DNA of 64,000 bases from Sinorhizobium sojae CCBAU 05684. GTDB taxonomy: Bacteria; Pseudomonadota; Alphaproteobacteria; Rhizobiales; Rhizobiaceae. The translations under genes were made by a program, and so were the position numbers. The notes below the pieces were generated by a model. It worked only from the letters and a program-made list of their open reading frames with translations, was not told the DNA's origin and made no database searches. The stretch covers positions 124,001 to 188,000 of the forward strand of contig NZ_CP023068.1 of the NCBI RefSeq assembly GCF_002288525.1, read 5' to 3'. Positions 58,058-64,000 of this stretch are shown here, piece by piece (the stretch's first letter is position 1; the number at the start of each line of letters is the position of its first letter).

Positions 58058-59125
58058 TCAATCCGCATTTGACGTGGCGGACCTTATTGCGCTTTCGGCC
58101 GCCTCGAGATCATCCGGCTCAAGCGGCGGGGCGACCCTCGCTCTGGCCAAACCCGGGCGACGGCACAGATCCGCGACGACTGGCCAGTGATCGGATCCGA
58201 ATGCCGGACCGCGTGCGAAGCCCAAGATGCCCAGTTCCTCCGTAATAAGGACGTGATCGATCGGCCAATAGAAGATCGGCATTTGGGCGTTGTAGGTTGC
58301 CAGATAGCCGCGCCCGAGGCGGGGATCATACAAGCCACCGATACGAAGGGTCCGGCGGAAGACGGGTTCCCACGGCACGGCATTGAAGTCACCGGCGACC
58401 ACCATTGCCTCTGCGCTCTCGCGTGCCGCTTTGGCCGCCAGCATAAGCTGTGCATCGCGCGTGGCAGAGCTGTGGAAAGGTCGGGGCGGCCGTGGATGCA
58501 ATCCATAGAAGGACACGGTCTCGCCGTCCCGCATGCTCAGCCGGGCTCTGATCGCGGGGACGCGGTTGTCGACCGGAAACAGGATTTCGGACTCGACGAG
58601 GGGAAAGTTCGTGAAAAGGTGAATGCCGAAATTGGCGCGGGATCCTGCGACCTGCTGAACCGCATCAGTGAACCTTGGCTTCAGCGCGGCAAGCTGCTCG
58701 TCCCACCACTGGTTCGTCTCGACCGCCAGGAACAGGTCGGGGTCGTAGCCGCGCACGATCCGGAGCAATTCGTCGGCACTCTCAAGTCTGCCATTCACAT
58801 TGGCCACAAGCACACGCATCCGGGACTCCTTTGGACACTCCGATGCAACAGCGCCGGCCTCTTGTCGGAAGGGCAGGTAAGGGATCAGGTAGAAGGCGTT
58901 GTAGAGCATCGCAGGCAGGGCCAGAGCGAGAACGGCCCAAGCGAGCGGCCGACGGGGCGAGTACAGCAGAGCCGCAGAAGCGACGATCAAGACCAGAAGA
59001 AGGTGCAGTCGAGCGATATCCAGTACCCTGATCCACCAATAGTTTGACTGGATCAGGGGGACCAGCGACAGAGCGCCGGCCACTAGTGTGACGATGAGTG
59101 CGGACCCAAACAGGGCGTTACTCAA
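58058..59125 (-). CDS. Endonuclease/exonuclease/phosphatase-family protein with membrane anchor
   Basis: A protein of about 355 residues. The N-terminal third has three membrane spans (SALIVTLVAGALSLVPLI; LHLLLVLIVASAALLY; LAWAVLALALPAMLYNAFYL). The rest is a soluble EEP domain (RVLVANVNGR at the metal site, FLAVETNQWW, VAGDFNAVPWEP, and the catalytic SDHWPVVADL). EEP proteins cleave nucleic acids or phosphodiesters; this membrane-tethered YafD-like type has no proven substrate. I favour the TTG at 59123-59125, which has AGAGGA upstream; an in-frame ATG at 59182 lacks one. Confidence 0.8.
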   Translation of the reverse strand: MSNALFGSALIVTLVAGALSLVPLIQSNYWWIRVLDIARLHLLLVLIVASAALLYSPRRPLAWAVLALALPAMLYNAFYLIPYLPFRQEAGAVASECPKESRMRVLVANVNGRLESADELLRIVRGYDPDLFLAVETNQWWDEQLAALKPRFTDAVQQVAGSRANFGIHLFTNFPLVESEILFPVDNRVPAIRARLSMRDGETVSFYGLHPRPPRPFHSSATRDAQLMLAAKAARESAEAMVVAGDFNAVPWEPVFRRTLRIGGLYDPRLGRGYLATYNAQMPIFYWPIDHVLITEELGILGFARGPAFGSDHWPVVADLCRRPGLARARVAPPLEPDDLEAAESAIRSATSNAD

Positions 59126-59403
59126 TTTTTGATCCTCTTGCTGAAGGCTAGCGGAGCATATGATCGAGGCCTCTCGCGGCATTAAGAAACTTGCATGGCA
59201 GGCGTTGCGGTTAAGCGTCCACCGGAGCGCCTGTCACGATCCGGGCGGCTCGCCCGTCCAGCGTTCAGGGCCGTCGGCGGAGCGCACCCCGAGCGACTTT
59301 TTTGCCAGCTGGCGCGCCCACGGCTTTAGCGCCCGGTTTTCGGGTGGTCCACATCTGCGCCAGCACTTGCCGACGTGAGTGCCACCCGAATCGCGGACGG
59401 CGT

Positions 59404-59835
59404 TCAGACGTCCCAGAAACCGCCGTCGCCTATGTCGTCGCCTAAGTCGCCGAACTCAGGCTCCTCGATGATGTTGTCACCGTCATCGTCATAGGCGGCG
59501 TACACGCCATCATGAAATTCGGTGCTGGACAACATATCGTCATCGTTGGCGTCCCAGTCGTCGAAGCCAATGTCATCGTCGAAGGGCGATTCAGCAGTAT
59601 CGCGCGTGCCATAACCGGCATCGAACTCCGCTTGGGACAGCATGTTGTCGTCATCCGTGTCCCAGTCGCCGAATACACCAACGTCCTTATCGAAGCCGGC
59701 AGCGAACTCCTCGTTGTCGATACCGGCGTCGCCATTGGCATCCCATTCACCGAAGTTGGCCATTGCCGGCGCAGCAACGAGGGAGATGGCCACGGCGGAG
59801 CCAAGGAGGGCTTTGGTCCAATTTGTCTTCATCAT
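59404..59835 (-). CDS. Small exported EF-hand protein
   Basis: A 143-residue protein. A signal peptide (TKALLGSAVAISLVAAPAMA) is followed by four EF-hand loops (DANGDAGIDNEEF, DTDDDNMLSQAEF, DANDDDMLSSTEF, DDDGDNIIEEPEF). It is very acidic, suiting periplasmic calcium binding. Two adjacent ATGs (59833-59835 and 59830-59832) are possible; AGGAGAACG lies upstream. Its upstream region copies that of the larger EF-hand/PRC gene, including the RpoE2-like promoter, so the two are probably co-regulated. Confidence 0.8.
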   Translation of the reverse strand: MMKTNWTKALLGSAVAISLVAAPAMANFGEWDANGDAGIDNEEFAAGFDKDVGVFGDWDTDDDNMLSQAEFDAGYGTRDTAESPFDDDIGFDDWDANDDDMLSSTEFHDGVYAAYDDDGDNIIEEPEFGDLGDDIGDGGFWDV

Positions 59836-59953
59836 GGGGGTCGTTCTCCTGTTGGGTTGTTTCACATCGGGGGCGCTGCTCCGGCCCGTCACATCTACTT
59901 CCTAACGGGCCCTGCAGCCGAGACCGCACGCGCGTCCTACGGCGTCGCGCAGG

Positions 59954-60011
59954 TCAGCCCCAACAAGCCGAAGAGAGCCCCGTTCCCATGCACACGAAAA
60001 TTTTATCCGGC
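59954..60011. repeat. Duplicated promoter region, copy 2
   Basis: Ungapped partner of 57865-57922 (44 of 58 positions identical by hand count). It overlaps the 3' end of the small hypothetical gene at 59954-60385. Confidence 0.7.
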
Positions 60012-60385
60012 GGGGCCAAGGCCCGTACTGCCCGGGCCGCCTGGAACAATGCCGACCAGCCACCGCGTTTCGCCCACGTGCTGGCGTCGGAATCAGGGGT
60101 GGTGCTGCCGGTGGTCGCGGTTGTATCGGTCATATTCGCCGGCGGATTGATCAGCATGAGGACCCTGTTGCCATCCTCCGTCTGCGCTTGGACCAGGTAA
60201 GCGGCGTCGAGGACCGTTACCTCCTTGAAGCCGGCGTTGGAGAGCTGCGTCTTCAGCTTCTCAGCCGTCATGGCCATGACCTGGTCCTGCTGGCCGGTCC
60301 CGGTCGCCTGTGTATCACCGGACTGAGCGAAGGCGGGCGTGGCGAATGCCGCGATCGTGGGGCAAAATTTGCTGCAGTCATTCAT
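59954..60385 (-). CDS. Small exported hypothetical protein
   Basis: A 143-residue protein. A short signal peptide (IAAFATPAFA) is followed by a mature part with TAEKLKTQLSNAGFKEVTVL and AAYLVQAQTEDGN, a fold I recall from rhizobial exported hypotheticals. The last 40 or so residues (from STWAKRGGWS) look unlike that family and run into the duplicated promoter of the next gene, so the natural C-terminus may have been lost by a frameshift. The gene overlaps the end of the DUF1622 gene by 8 bases. Function is unknown. Confidence 0.55.
   Translation of the reverse strand: MNDCSKFCPTIAAFATPAFAQSGDTQATGTGQQDQVMAMTAEKLKTQLSNAGFKEVTVLDAAYLVQAQTEDGNRVLMLINPPANMTDTTATTGSTTPDSDASTWAKRGGWSALFQAARAVRALAPPDKIFVCMGTGLSSACWG
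59962..59986 (-). promoter_or_regulatory. RpoE2-like promoter of the small EF-hand gene
   Basis: On the minus strand GGAAC (59986-59982), 18 bases, then TT (59963-59962). It is placed about 125 bases before the start codon at 59835, the same arrangement as for the larger EF-hand gene. Confidence 0.6.
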
Positions 60386-60731
60386 CGGTCCTTCTCGTCA
60401 CCTGCCACGGCCAACGGCCCTCGACCTCCACCGTTAGGGAGACGCTGAGAAATGTGCGGATCAGCACGATCACGGCGAGAACGAGGACGTTCTCCATCGT
60501 TGGCCTCACCATGACAGTGCCGACGATGTCGGCGGCCACGAGAAGCTCCAGGCCGAGCAGGATTGCCCGTCCCAGTCGGCGTCGAAAATGGTAGTACGCC
60601 TCCTCCTCATTGACCTTACCCAGTCTGCCGAGGGTGCTGACAAGTGCAAACAGCGCACCAGCGACTATGATGCCGATTCCCGCCATCTCCAAGCCCCTCG
60701 CGGTTCCATGCACTACGCTATCCAGTTCCAT
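60378..60731 (-). CDS. DUF1622 membrane protein
   Basis: A 117-residue protein with three membrane segments (GIGIIVAGALFALVSTLG, AILLGLELLVAADIVGTVMV, VLVLAVIVLIRTFLSVSL) and a central charged stretch (YYHFRRRLGRA), the pattern of the DUF1622 family of unknown function. The ATG at 60729-60731 follows CTGGAG. One or two RpoE2-like promoters lie upstream (60808-60832 and 60996-61020). It is coupled to the small exported protein by an 8-base overlap. Confidence 0.85.
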   Translation of the reverse strand: MELDSVVHGTARGLEMAGIGIIVAGALFALVSTLGRLGKVNEEEAYYHFRRRLGRAILLGLELLVAADIVGTVMVRPTMENVLVLAVIVLIRTFLSVSLTVEVEGRWPWQVTRRTDE

Positions 60732-60807
60732 TATGCAACTCCAGGTTACAGGTTCGACATGGGCAGAATCGGCGCCGCCGACCGGCGGAGCGGGGCATCT
60801 GACGGGA

Positions 60808-60832
60808 AATGGAACACGAAGGCCCAGGTTCC
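60808..60832 (-). promoter_or_regulatory. RpoE2-like promoter upstream of the DUF1622 gene
   Basis: On the minus strand GGAAC (60832-60828), 18 bases, then TT (60809-60808), 77 bases before the DUF1622 start codon. Confidence 0.45.
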
Positions 60833-60995
60833 TGAGCGTCCCTGACCTTGCCGTTCCCCTTGCCGGACCAAAAAGCTATTGTCCAACGTGTCGACGAACG
60901 CCAGCTTTTGCGGTCCGGTGATGATCCGATGCAGCCGATGTTTGTCGCTGGCCGGAGGCGCATTGACCAGCACGGCGTGGCAGTGGGCGCGCGGG

Positions 60996-61020
60996 AACAT
61001 TTTCGTTCAGTTTCAGTTCC
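60996..61020 (-). promoter_or_regulatory. Second RpoE2-like promoter match further upstream
   Basis: On the minus strand GGAAC (61020-61016), 18 bases, then TT (60997-60996). It could serve the uncertain frame at 60746-61000 or the DUF1622 gene with a long leader. Confidence 0.35.
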
Positions 61021-61313
61021 GGCGCCGTACAAGCGATTGCCGGAGGCGAGCCATTGGGGAATCGCGCAGACCTGGGTCGCGCTTCTGGTAACCGACCTCA
61101 GGATGTGGCACACGCGACGACGATTTCGTCTGGCGATGGCACGACAATCTCATTTACGGGATATGGTTGGATATCGGCGATCCCGAAAAGCAGGATCGGC
61201 GTAGCGATTGGTGCTCGACATCGACTTCATCGACGAGTGGCTGGGTGAAAAGCCCGGCGAGGCTGGCATCAAATCCACGCCTTCGCAAACACGCGGACGC
61301 CGCCGCGTGCTGC

Positions 61314-61520
61314 TCAGGAAAGCCCTGCGACAATCCTCAGGCCAAGATCATCCCGAACTCCGACCTGATAGGCGTTGATCAGCTTTGCGGCGAGTGCTTC
61401 AGCTTCTTCCGACTGGCGAGACAAGGCTCGCATTTGCAGCTCGTCCTGGAAGGCCTTCCCGATCATGGCCAATTCGTCGGGCCCGATTGGATCGAAACTG
61501 CAGGTCTGAGCGGAGTTCAT
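61314..61520 (-). CDS. Small hypothetical protein
   Basis: A 68-residue soluble protein from the ATG at 61518-61520, with GGAAGAGGG upstream. The sequence (GPDELAMIGKAFQDELQMRA then SEEAEALAAKLINAYQVGV) is helical and resembles small rhizobial proteins of unknown function. No neighbour gives a clue to its role. Confidence 0.6.
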   Translation of the reverse strand: MNSAQTCSFDPIGPDELAMIGKAFQDELQMRALSRQSEEAEALAAKLINAYQVGVRDDLGLRIVAGLS

Positions 61521-62034
61521 CGTACCCTCTTCCTCCGGCAATGCCGCGACGGAGACCACCTTGCGCCGATTTCGGCCGCATTTGATGAAACACAGTTTCG
61601 GAGATTATCGAAAGTGAACGGTTCTCACGGCGGGGCCATCCAGTTCGGTCCACTCGACGGCCGCAATGGCGGAACCGAACAGAAGAGCAGGTATAGCGAG
61701 AGCTCCCGCGAATCTCAGCATTTGAAGACGACGTGTGCGCTTTCCGTCCCAGTCGTAAGCCATCTGCCATCCGCCCCCTTGAAAGCATCTGAAAACAGCA
61801 CGGCAGAATAGAACCAGAGAAAGACCTGCAGGTCGAGTCGATTTTCAAGTATTACTTTTAGCAAAATTTGACCGGGTCGATCTATATTGCTTGCGCGGCG
61901 GCAACAAATGGTAGAGAGCGGAGGCAAGACGATGAGGCATGCGCCCCTGTCCGAATTAGAGGTCGCCGAAGATCTGGAGGCCCTCAAGGATTGCGGCGCA
62001 TCACCGGCGATGAGCAGGGAATGGTGGCGGTGCC
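61521..62034. other. Intergenic stretch without a secure gene
   Basis: About 500 bases. A plus-strand frame from the ATG at 61932 has a good GGAGG upstream, but it runs through the strong hairpin and terminator that follow, so I do not call it a gene. Otherwise nothing was recognised. Confidence 0.4.
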
Positions 62035-62068
62035 ATCCATTCCCGGTTGCAGCGAACCGGGAATGGAT
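62035..62068. other. Perfect 14-bp hairpin
   Basis: ATCCATTCCCGGTT (62035-62048) is the exact reverse complement of AACCGGGAATGGAT (62055-62068), with a GCAGCG loop. It lies just beyond the end of the aminotransferase gene, upstream of a terminator-like stem. It may stabilise or end convergent transcripts. Confidence 0.75.
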
Positions 62069-62075
62069 CGGAAAG

Positions 62076-62096
62076 GCGGGCGGTCCCCGCGTTTTT
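62076..62096 (+). terminator. Rho-independent terminator between convergent units
   Basis: GCGGG (62076-62080), loop CGGTC, CCCGC (62086-62090), then GTTTTT. It faces plus-strand transcription and abuts the aminotransferase stop at 62098, so it shields that gene from read-through. Confidence 0.55.
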
Positions 62097-62097
62097 C

Positions 62098-63474
62098 TCA
62101 GCCTCCAAGCACGGTTCGGATGGCGTCTTGCGTGGCATTGACGACGATGTCGGCCTGCTCACGCGTCAGGCAGAGCGGTGGCGCAAAACCGAGGATGTCG
62201 CCTTGCGGCATGGCGCGGCCGATAACGCCGCGCTCCGCGAGCGCCGCGGCCACCTGCGGCCCGACCTTGCGGCCGGGGTCGAAGAATATGCGGTCGTCCC
62301 GGTCCTCGACGAATTCCACCGCCGCCATCAGTCCGTCGCCGCGCACTTCGCCGACATGGGCGTGGTCGCCGACGGCCTTCTGAAGTTCGGCTCGGAAATA
62401 AGCCCCGGTCGAACCGGCATTCTCGACGATGCCGAGCTCGTCGATCAGCTCGAGATTGGCGATGCCGGCGGCGGCTGAGATCGGGTGCGCCGAATAGGTC
62501 CAGCCATGGCCGATGGCCCCAAGCTCGTCCGAGCCTTTGACCAGCACCTGCCAGACCTTGTCCGAGACGATCGAGCCGGAGAGCGGCGCATAGGCCGAGG
62601 TCAGCCCCTTGGCGATGGTGATCAGGTCCGGCTTGATGCCGTAGTGATCGCAGCCGAACATGGTGCCGAGGCGGCCGAAACCGGTCACGACTTCGTCGGC
62701 GACGATGAGGACATCGTATTTCTGAAGCACCGCCTGGATCTTCTGCCAGTACCCCTTTGGCGGCGGCACGATACCGCCTGTGCCGAGGATCGGCTCGCCG
62801 ATGAAGGCCGCAATGGTGTCGGGTCCTTCGGCAAGGATCATCTCCTCGAGCTTGTCTGCGCAGAACTGCGAGAATTGTTCCTCGCTCATCGTGCGGTCCG
62901 GGCGGCGGAAATAATAGGGCGCCTCCGTGTGCAGGATCGGCGCACGCGGCAGGTCGAAGGCGTTGTGAAAGAGGTGAAGGCCCGTCAGCGAGCCGGTCAT
63001 CACGCCCGAGCCGTGATAGCCGCGCCAGCGTGAGATGATCTTCTTCTTCTCGGGCCGGCCGAGAACGTTGTTGTAATACCAGATCAGCTTGATGTTGGTC
63101 TCGTTGGCGTCCGAGCCGGAAAGCCCGAAATAGACGCGGGACATCCCTTCCGGAGCCCGCTCGATGATCATCTTGGAAAGCCGGATCGAGGCTTCCGTGC
63201 CGTGGCCGACATAGGCGTGATAATAAGCGAGGTTCTTCGCCTGCTCGGCAATCGCCTCGGCGATCTTCTGGCGGCCATAGCCGACATTGACACAGTAGAG
63301 GCCGGCGAAGGCGTCGAGGCTGCGCTTGCCGGCAATATCGGTGATGTAGACGCCTTCGCCGCCCGCGATCACGCGGCTTGCGCTCTCGCCGCGCGCGTGC
63401 ATTCCCATGTGGGTGGAGGGATGAAAAAAGTGGTCGCGGTCCCAGGCGGTGAGTTCGTTGCTTCTTTCGAGCAT
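62098..63474 (-). CDS. Class III omega-type aminotransferase (PLP-dependent)
   Basis: A 458-residue fold-type I aminotransferase. Cofactor-site features are SGSDANETNIKLIWYYNN, the Asp of VLIVADEVVTGFGRLG and the PLP lysine in LITIAKGLTSAYAPLS. It resembles enzymes acting on gamma-aminobutyrate, beta-alanine, putrescine or pyruvate. Pairing with a succinate-semialdehyde-type dehydrogenase 17 bases upstream suggests a GABA- or polyamine-like route: amine to semialdehyde to acid. The exact substrate is not set by sequence. Confidence 0.88.
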   Translation of the reverse strand: MLERSNELTAWDRDHFFHPSTHMGMHARGESASRVIAGGEGVYITDIAGKRSLDAFAGLYCVNVGYGRQKIAEAIAEQAKNLAYYHAYVGHGTEASIRLSKMIIERAPEGMSRVYFGLSGSDANETNIKLIWYYNNVLGRPEKKKIISRWRGYHGSGVMTGSLTGLHLFHNAFDLPRAPILHTEAPYYFRRPDRTMSEEQFSQFCADKLEEMILAEGPDTIAAFIGEPILGTGGIVPPPKGYWQKIQAVLQKYDVLIVADEVVTGFGRLGTMFGCDHYGIKPDLITIAKGLTSAYAPLSGSIVSDKVWQVLVKGSDELGAIGHGWTYSAHPISAAAGIANLELIDELGIVENAGSTGAYFRAELQKAVGDHAHVGEVRGDGLMAAVEFVEDRDDRIFFDPGRKVGPQVAAALAERGVIGRAMPQGDILGFAPPLCLTREQADIVVNATQDAIRTVLGG

Positions 63475-63491
63475 GGTCTTTCCTTTCGCGG

Positions 63492-64000
63492 TCAGGCAGC
63501 GGTGTCGATGCAGATATATTTGAGCTCGGTGAAGGCCTCCATGCCGTGGCGGGAGCCCTCTCGGCCAAGGCCGGACTGCTTCCAGCCGCCGAAGGGGATC
63601 GGCCCGCCGGTGATCTTCACCCGGTTTATCGCGACCATGCCGTATTCCAGCGCCCGGGCGAGCCGCATCTGGCGGGCACCGTTTTCGGTGACGACATAGG
63701 CGACGAGCCCGTACTCGGTGTCGTTGGCGCGGTCGATCACTTCATCCTCGCTGTCGAAGCCGGTGACGGCTGCGACCGGGCCGAATGTTTCCTCACGCAT
63801 GATGAGCGCACCGTCGGGCACGTCGGCCAGCAATGTCGGTTGGAAGAACAGTGGCCCTGCCGGGTGGCGCCCGCCGCCGGCGACGAGCCGGGCGCCCCGC
63901 TCCAGGGCATCGGCCACCTGCTCCTCGACCTTGGCGACGGCCCGCGCATGCATCAGGGGTCCGACGTCGGTGCCGGCTTCGAGGCCGGGGCCTACCCTCA
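63492..64000 (-). CDS. Succinate-semialdehyde dehydrogenase-type aldehyde dehydrogenase (3' part)
   Basis: The frame stays open to the window edge, giving 168 codons of the C-terminal end plus stop; the start is outside. The fragment reads VGPLMHARAVAKVEEQVADA, then REETFGPVAAVTGFDSED, YGLVAYVVTE and the ending GGPIPFGGWKQSGLGREGSR, which are hallmark blocks of the GabD-type NAD(P)-dependent aldehyde dehydrogenases. The catalytic cysteine lies in the missing part. It is cotranscribed with the aminotransferase downstream. Confidence 0.88.
   Translation of the reverse strand, partial: RVGPGLEAGTDVGPLMHARAVAKVEEQVADALERGARLVAGGGRHPAGPLFFQPTLLADVPDGALIMREETFGPVAAVTGFDSEDEVIDRANDTEYGLVAYVVTENGARQMRLARALEYGMVAINRVKITGGPIPFGGWKQSGLGREGSRHGMEAFTELKYICIDTAA

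Larger units (their letters stand above)
60732..61313. other. Stretch with stress-type promoters and no secure gene
   Basis: It holds two RpoE2-like promoter matches on the minus strand. A minus-strand frame at 60746-61000 (84 codons, FPRAHCHAVLVNAPPAS onward) has GC-rich third positions and may be a real small gene or a fragment, but no ribosome-binding site precedes its ATG. Confidence 0.4.

Noticed and set aside
60746..61000. Minus-strand frame of 84 codons with GC-rich third positions
   Set aside because: No ribosome-binding site, overlaps two promoter-like motifs, no family recognised; kept only as a note.
61932..62141. Small plus-strand frame (69 codons) with a good GGAGG upstream
   Set aside because: It runs through a perfect 14-bp hairpin and a terminator and into the convergent aminotransferase gene; more likely structured RNA than protein.
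62159..63568. 469-codon minus-strand frame overlapping the aminotransferase in another frame
   Set aside because: Arg/His/Pro-rich out-of-frame shadow of the class III aminotransferase.

Overview
The window reads as an alphaproteobacterial rhizobium, most likely Sinorhizobium/Ensifer, and probably a pSymB-like second replicon. The evidence is the GC-rich coding sequence, an alpha-galactoside (agp-melA) operon, a thiCOSGE thiamine operon under a TPP riboswitch, and the dctA / dctBD C4-dicarboxylate locus with a textbook sigma-54 promoter. No rRNA genes, intact tRNA genes, CRISPR arrays or intact insertion sequences were seen.

Layout. 0-6 kb: 3' part of an alpha-galactoside ABC uptake operon ending in melA. 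6-11 kb (minus): thiC-thiO-thiS-thiG-thiE with a TPP riboswitch and a hairpin that would hide the thiC ribosome-binding site. 11-13 kb: an SbmA/YddA-like ABC half-transporter. 13-18 kb: dctD-dctB (minus) divergent from dctA (plus). 18-22 kb (minus): a very large hybrid histidine kinase with an NCS1-permease sensor half and a Cys-rich module, followed by its likely LuxR-type response regulator. 22-31 kb: an accessory stretch with a SAM/cyclase/AAA/TPR protein, an ENR-like (FabMG-type) protein, a saccharopine-dehydrogenase-like/DUF4166 protein, and about 2 kb of gene debris holding remnants that look like a MucR regulator, a reverse transcriptase and an ornithine cyclodeaminase.

31-47 kb is a double aromatic-acid island. 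First comes a gra-type gamma-resorcylate/resorcinol pathway: MarR regulator, flavin reductase, monooxygenase, decarboxylase, hydroxyquinol dioxygenase and maleylacetate reductase. Next is a second cluster that appears to handle salicylate (or a close relative) through CoA thioesters. It has a single 914-residue protein fusing an FAD aryl-CoA hydroxylase to an aryl-CoA ligase, a divergent hotdog thioesterase with an IclR regulator, a TAXI-type TRAP transporter, gentisate dioxygenase, two unrelated maleylpyruvate isomerases and fumarylpyruvate hydrolase. The fusion is the most novel-looking element of the window.

47-55 kb: a GntR-controlled cluster for fructosyl-amino-acid (Amadori compound) use, with FrlB-like deglycase, FrlD-like kinase, polar amino-acid ABC transporter, FAD amine oxidoreductase and EamA exporter. 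A shared operator-like motif lies in front of both divergent transcription units. 56-61 kb: small exported EF-hand / PRC-barrel proteins, an endonuclease-phosphatase-family protein and a DUF1622 membrane protein, several with RpoE2-like (GGAAC-N18-TT) promoters, two of them inside a duplicated 58-bp upstream region. 62-64 kb (minus): a class III aminotransferase and the 3' end of a succinate-semialdehyde-dehydrogenase-type gene that runs off the window.

All assignments come from reading the sequence and recalled family knowledge; no database search was run.
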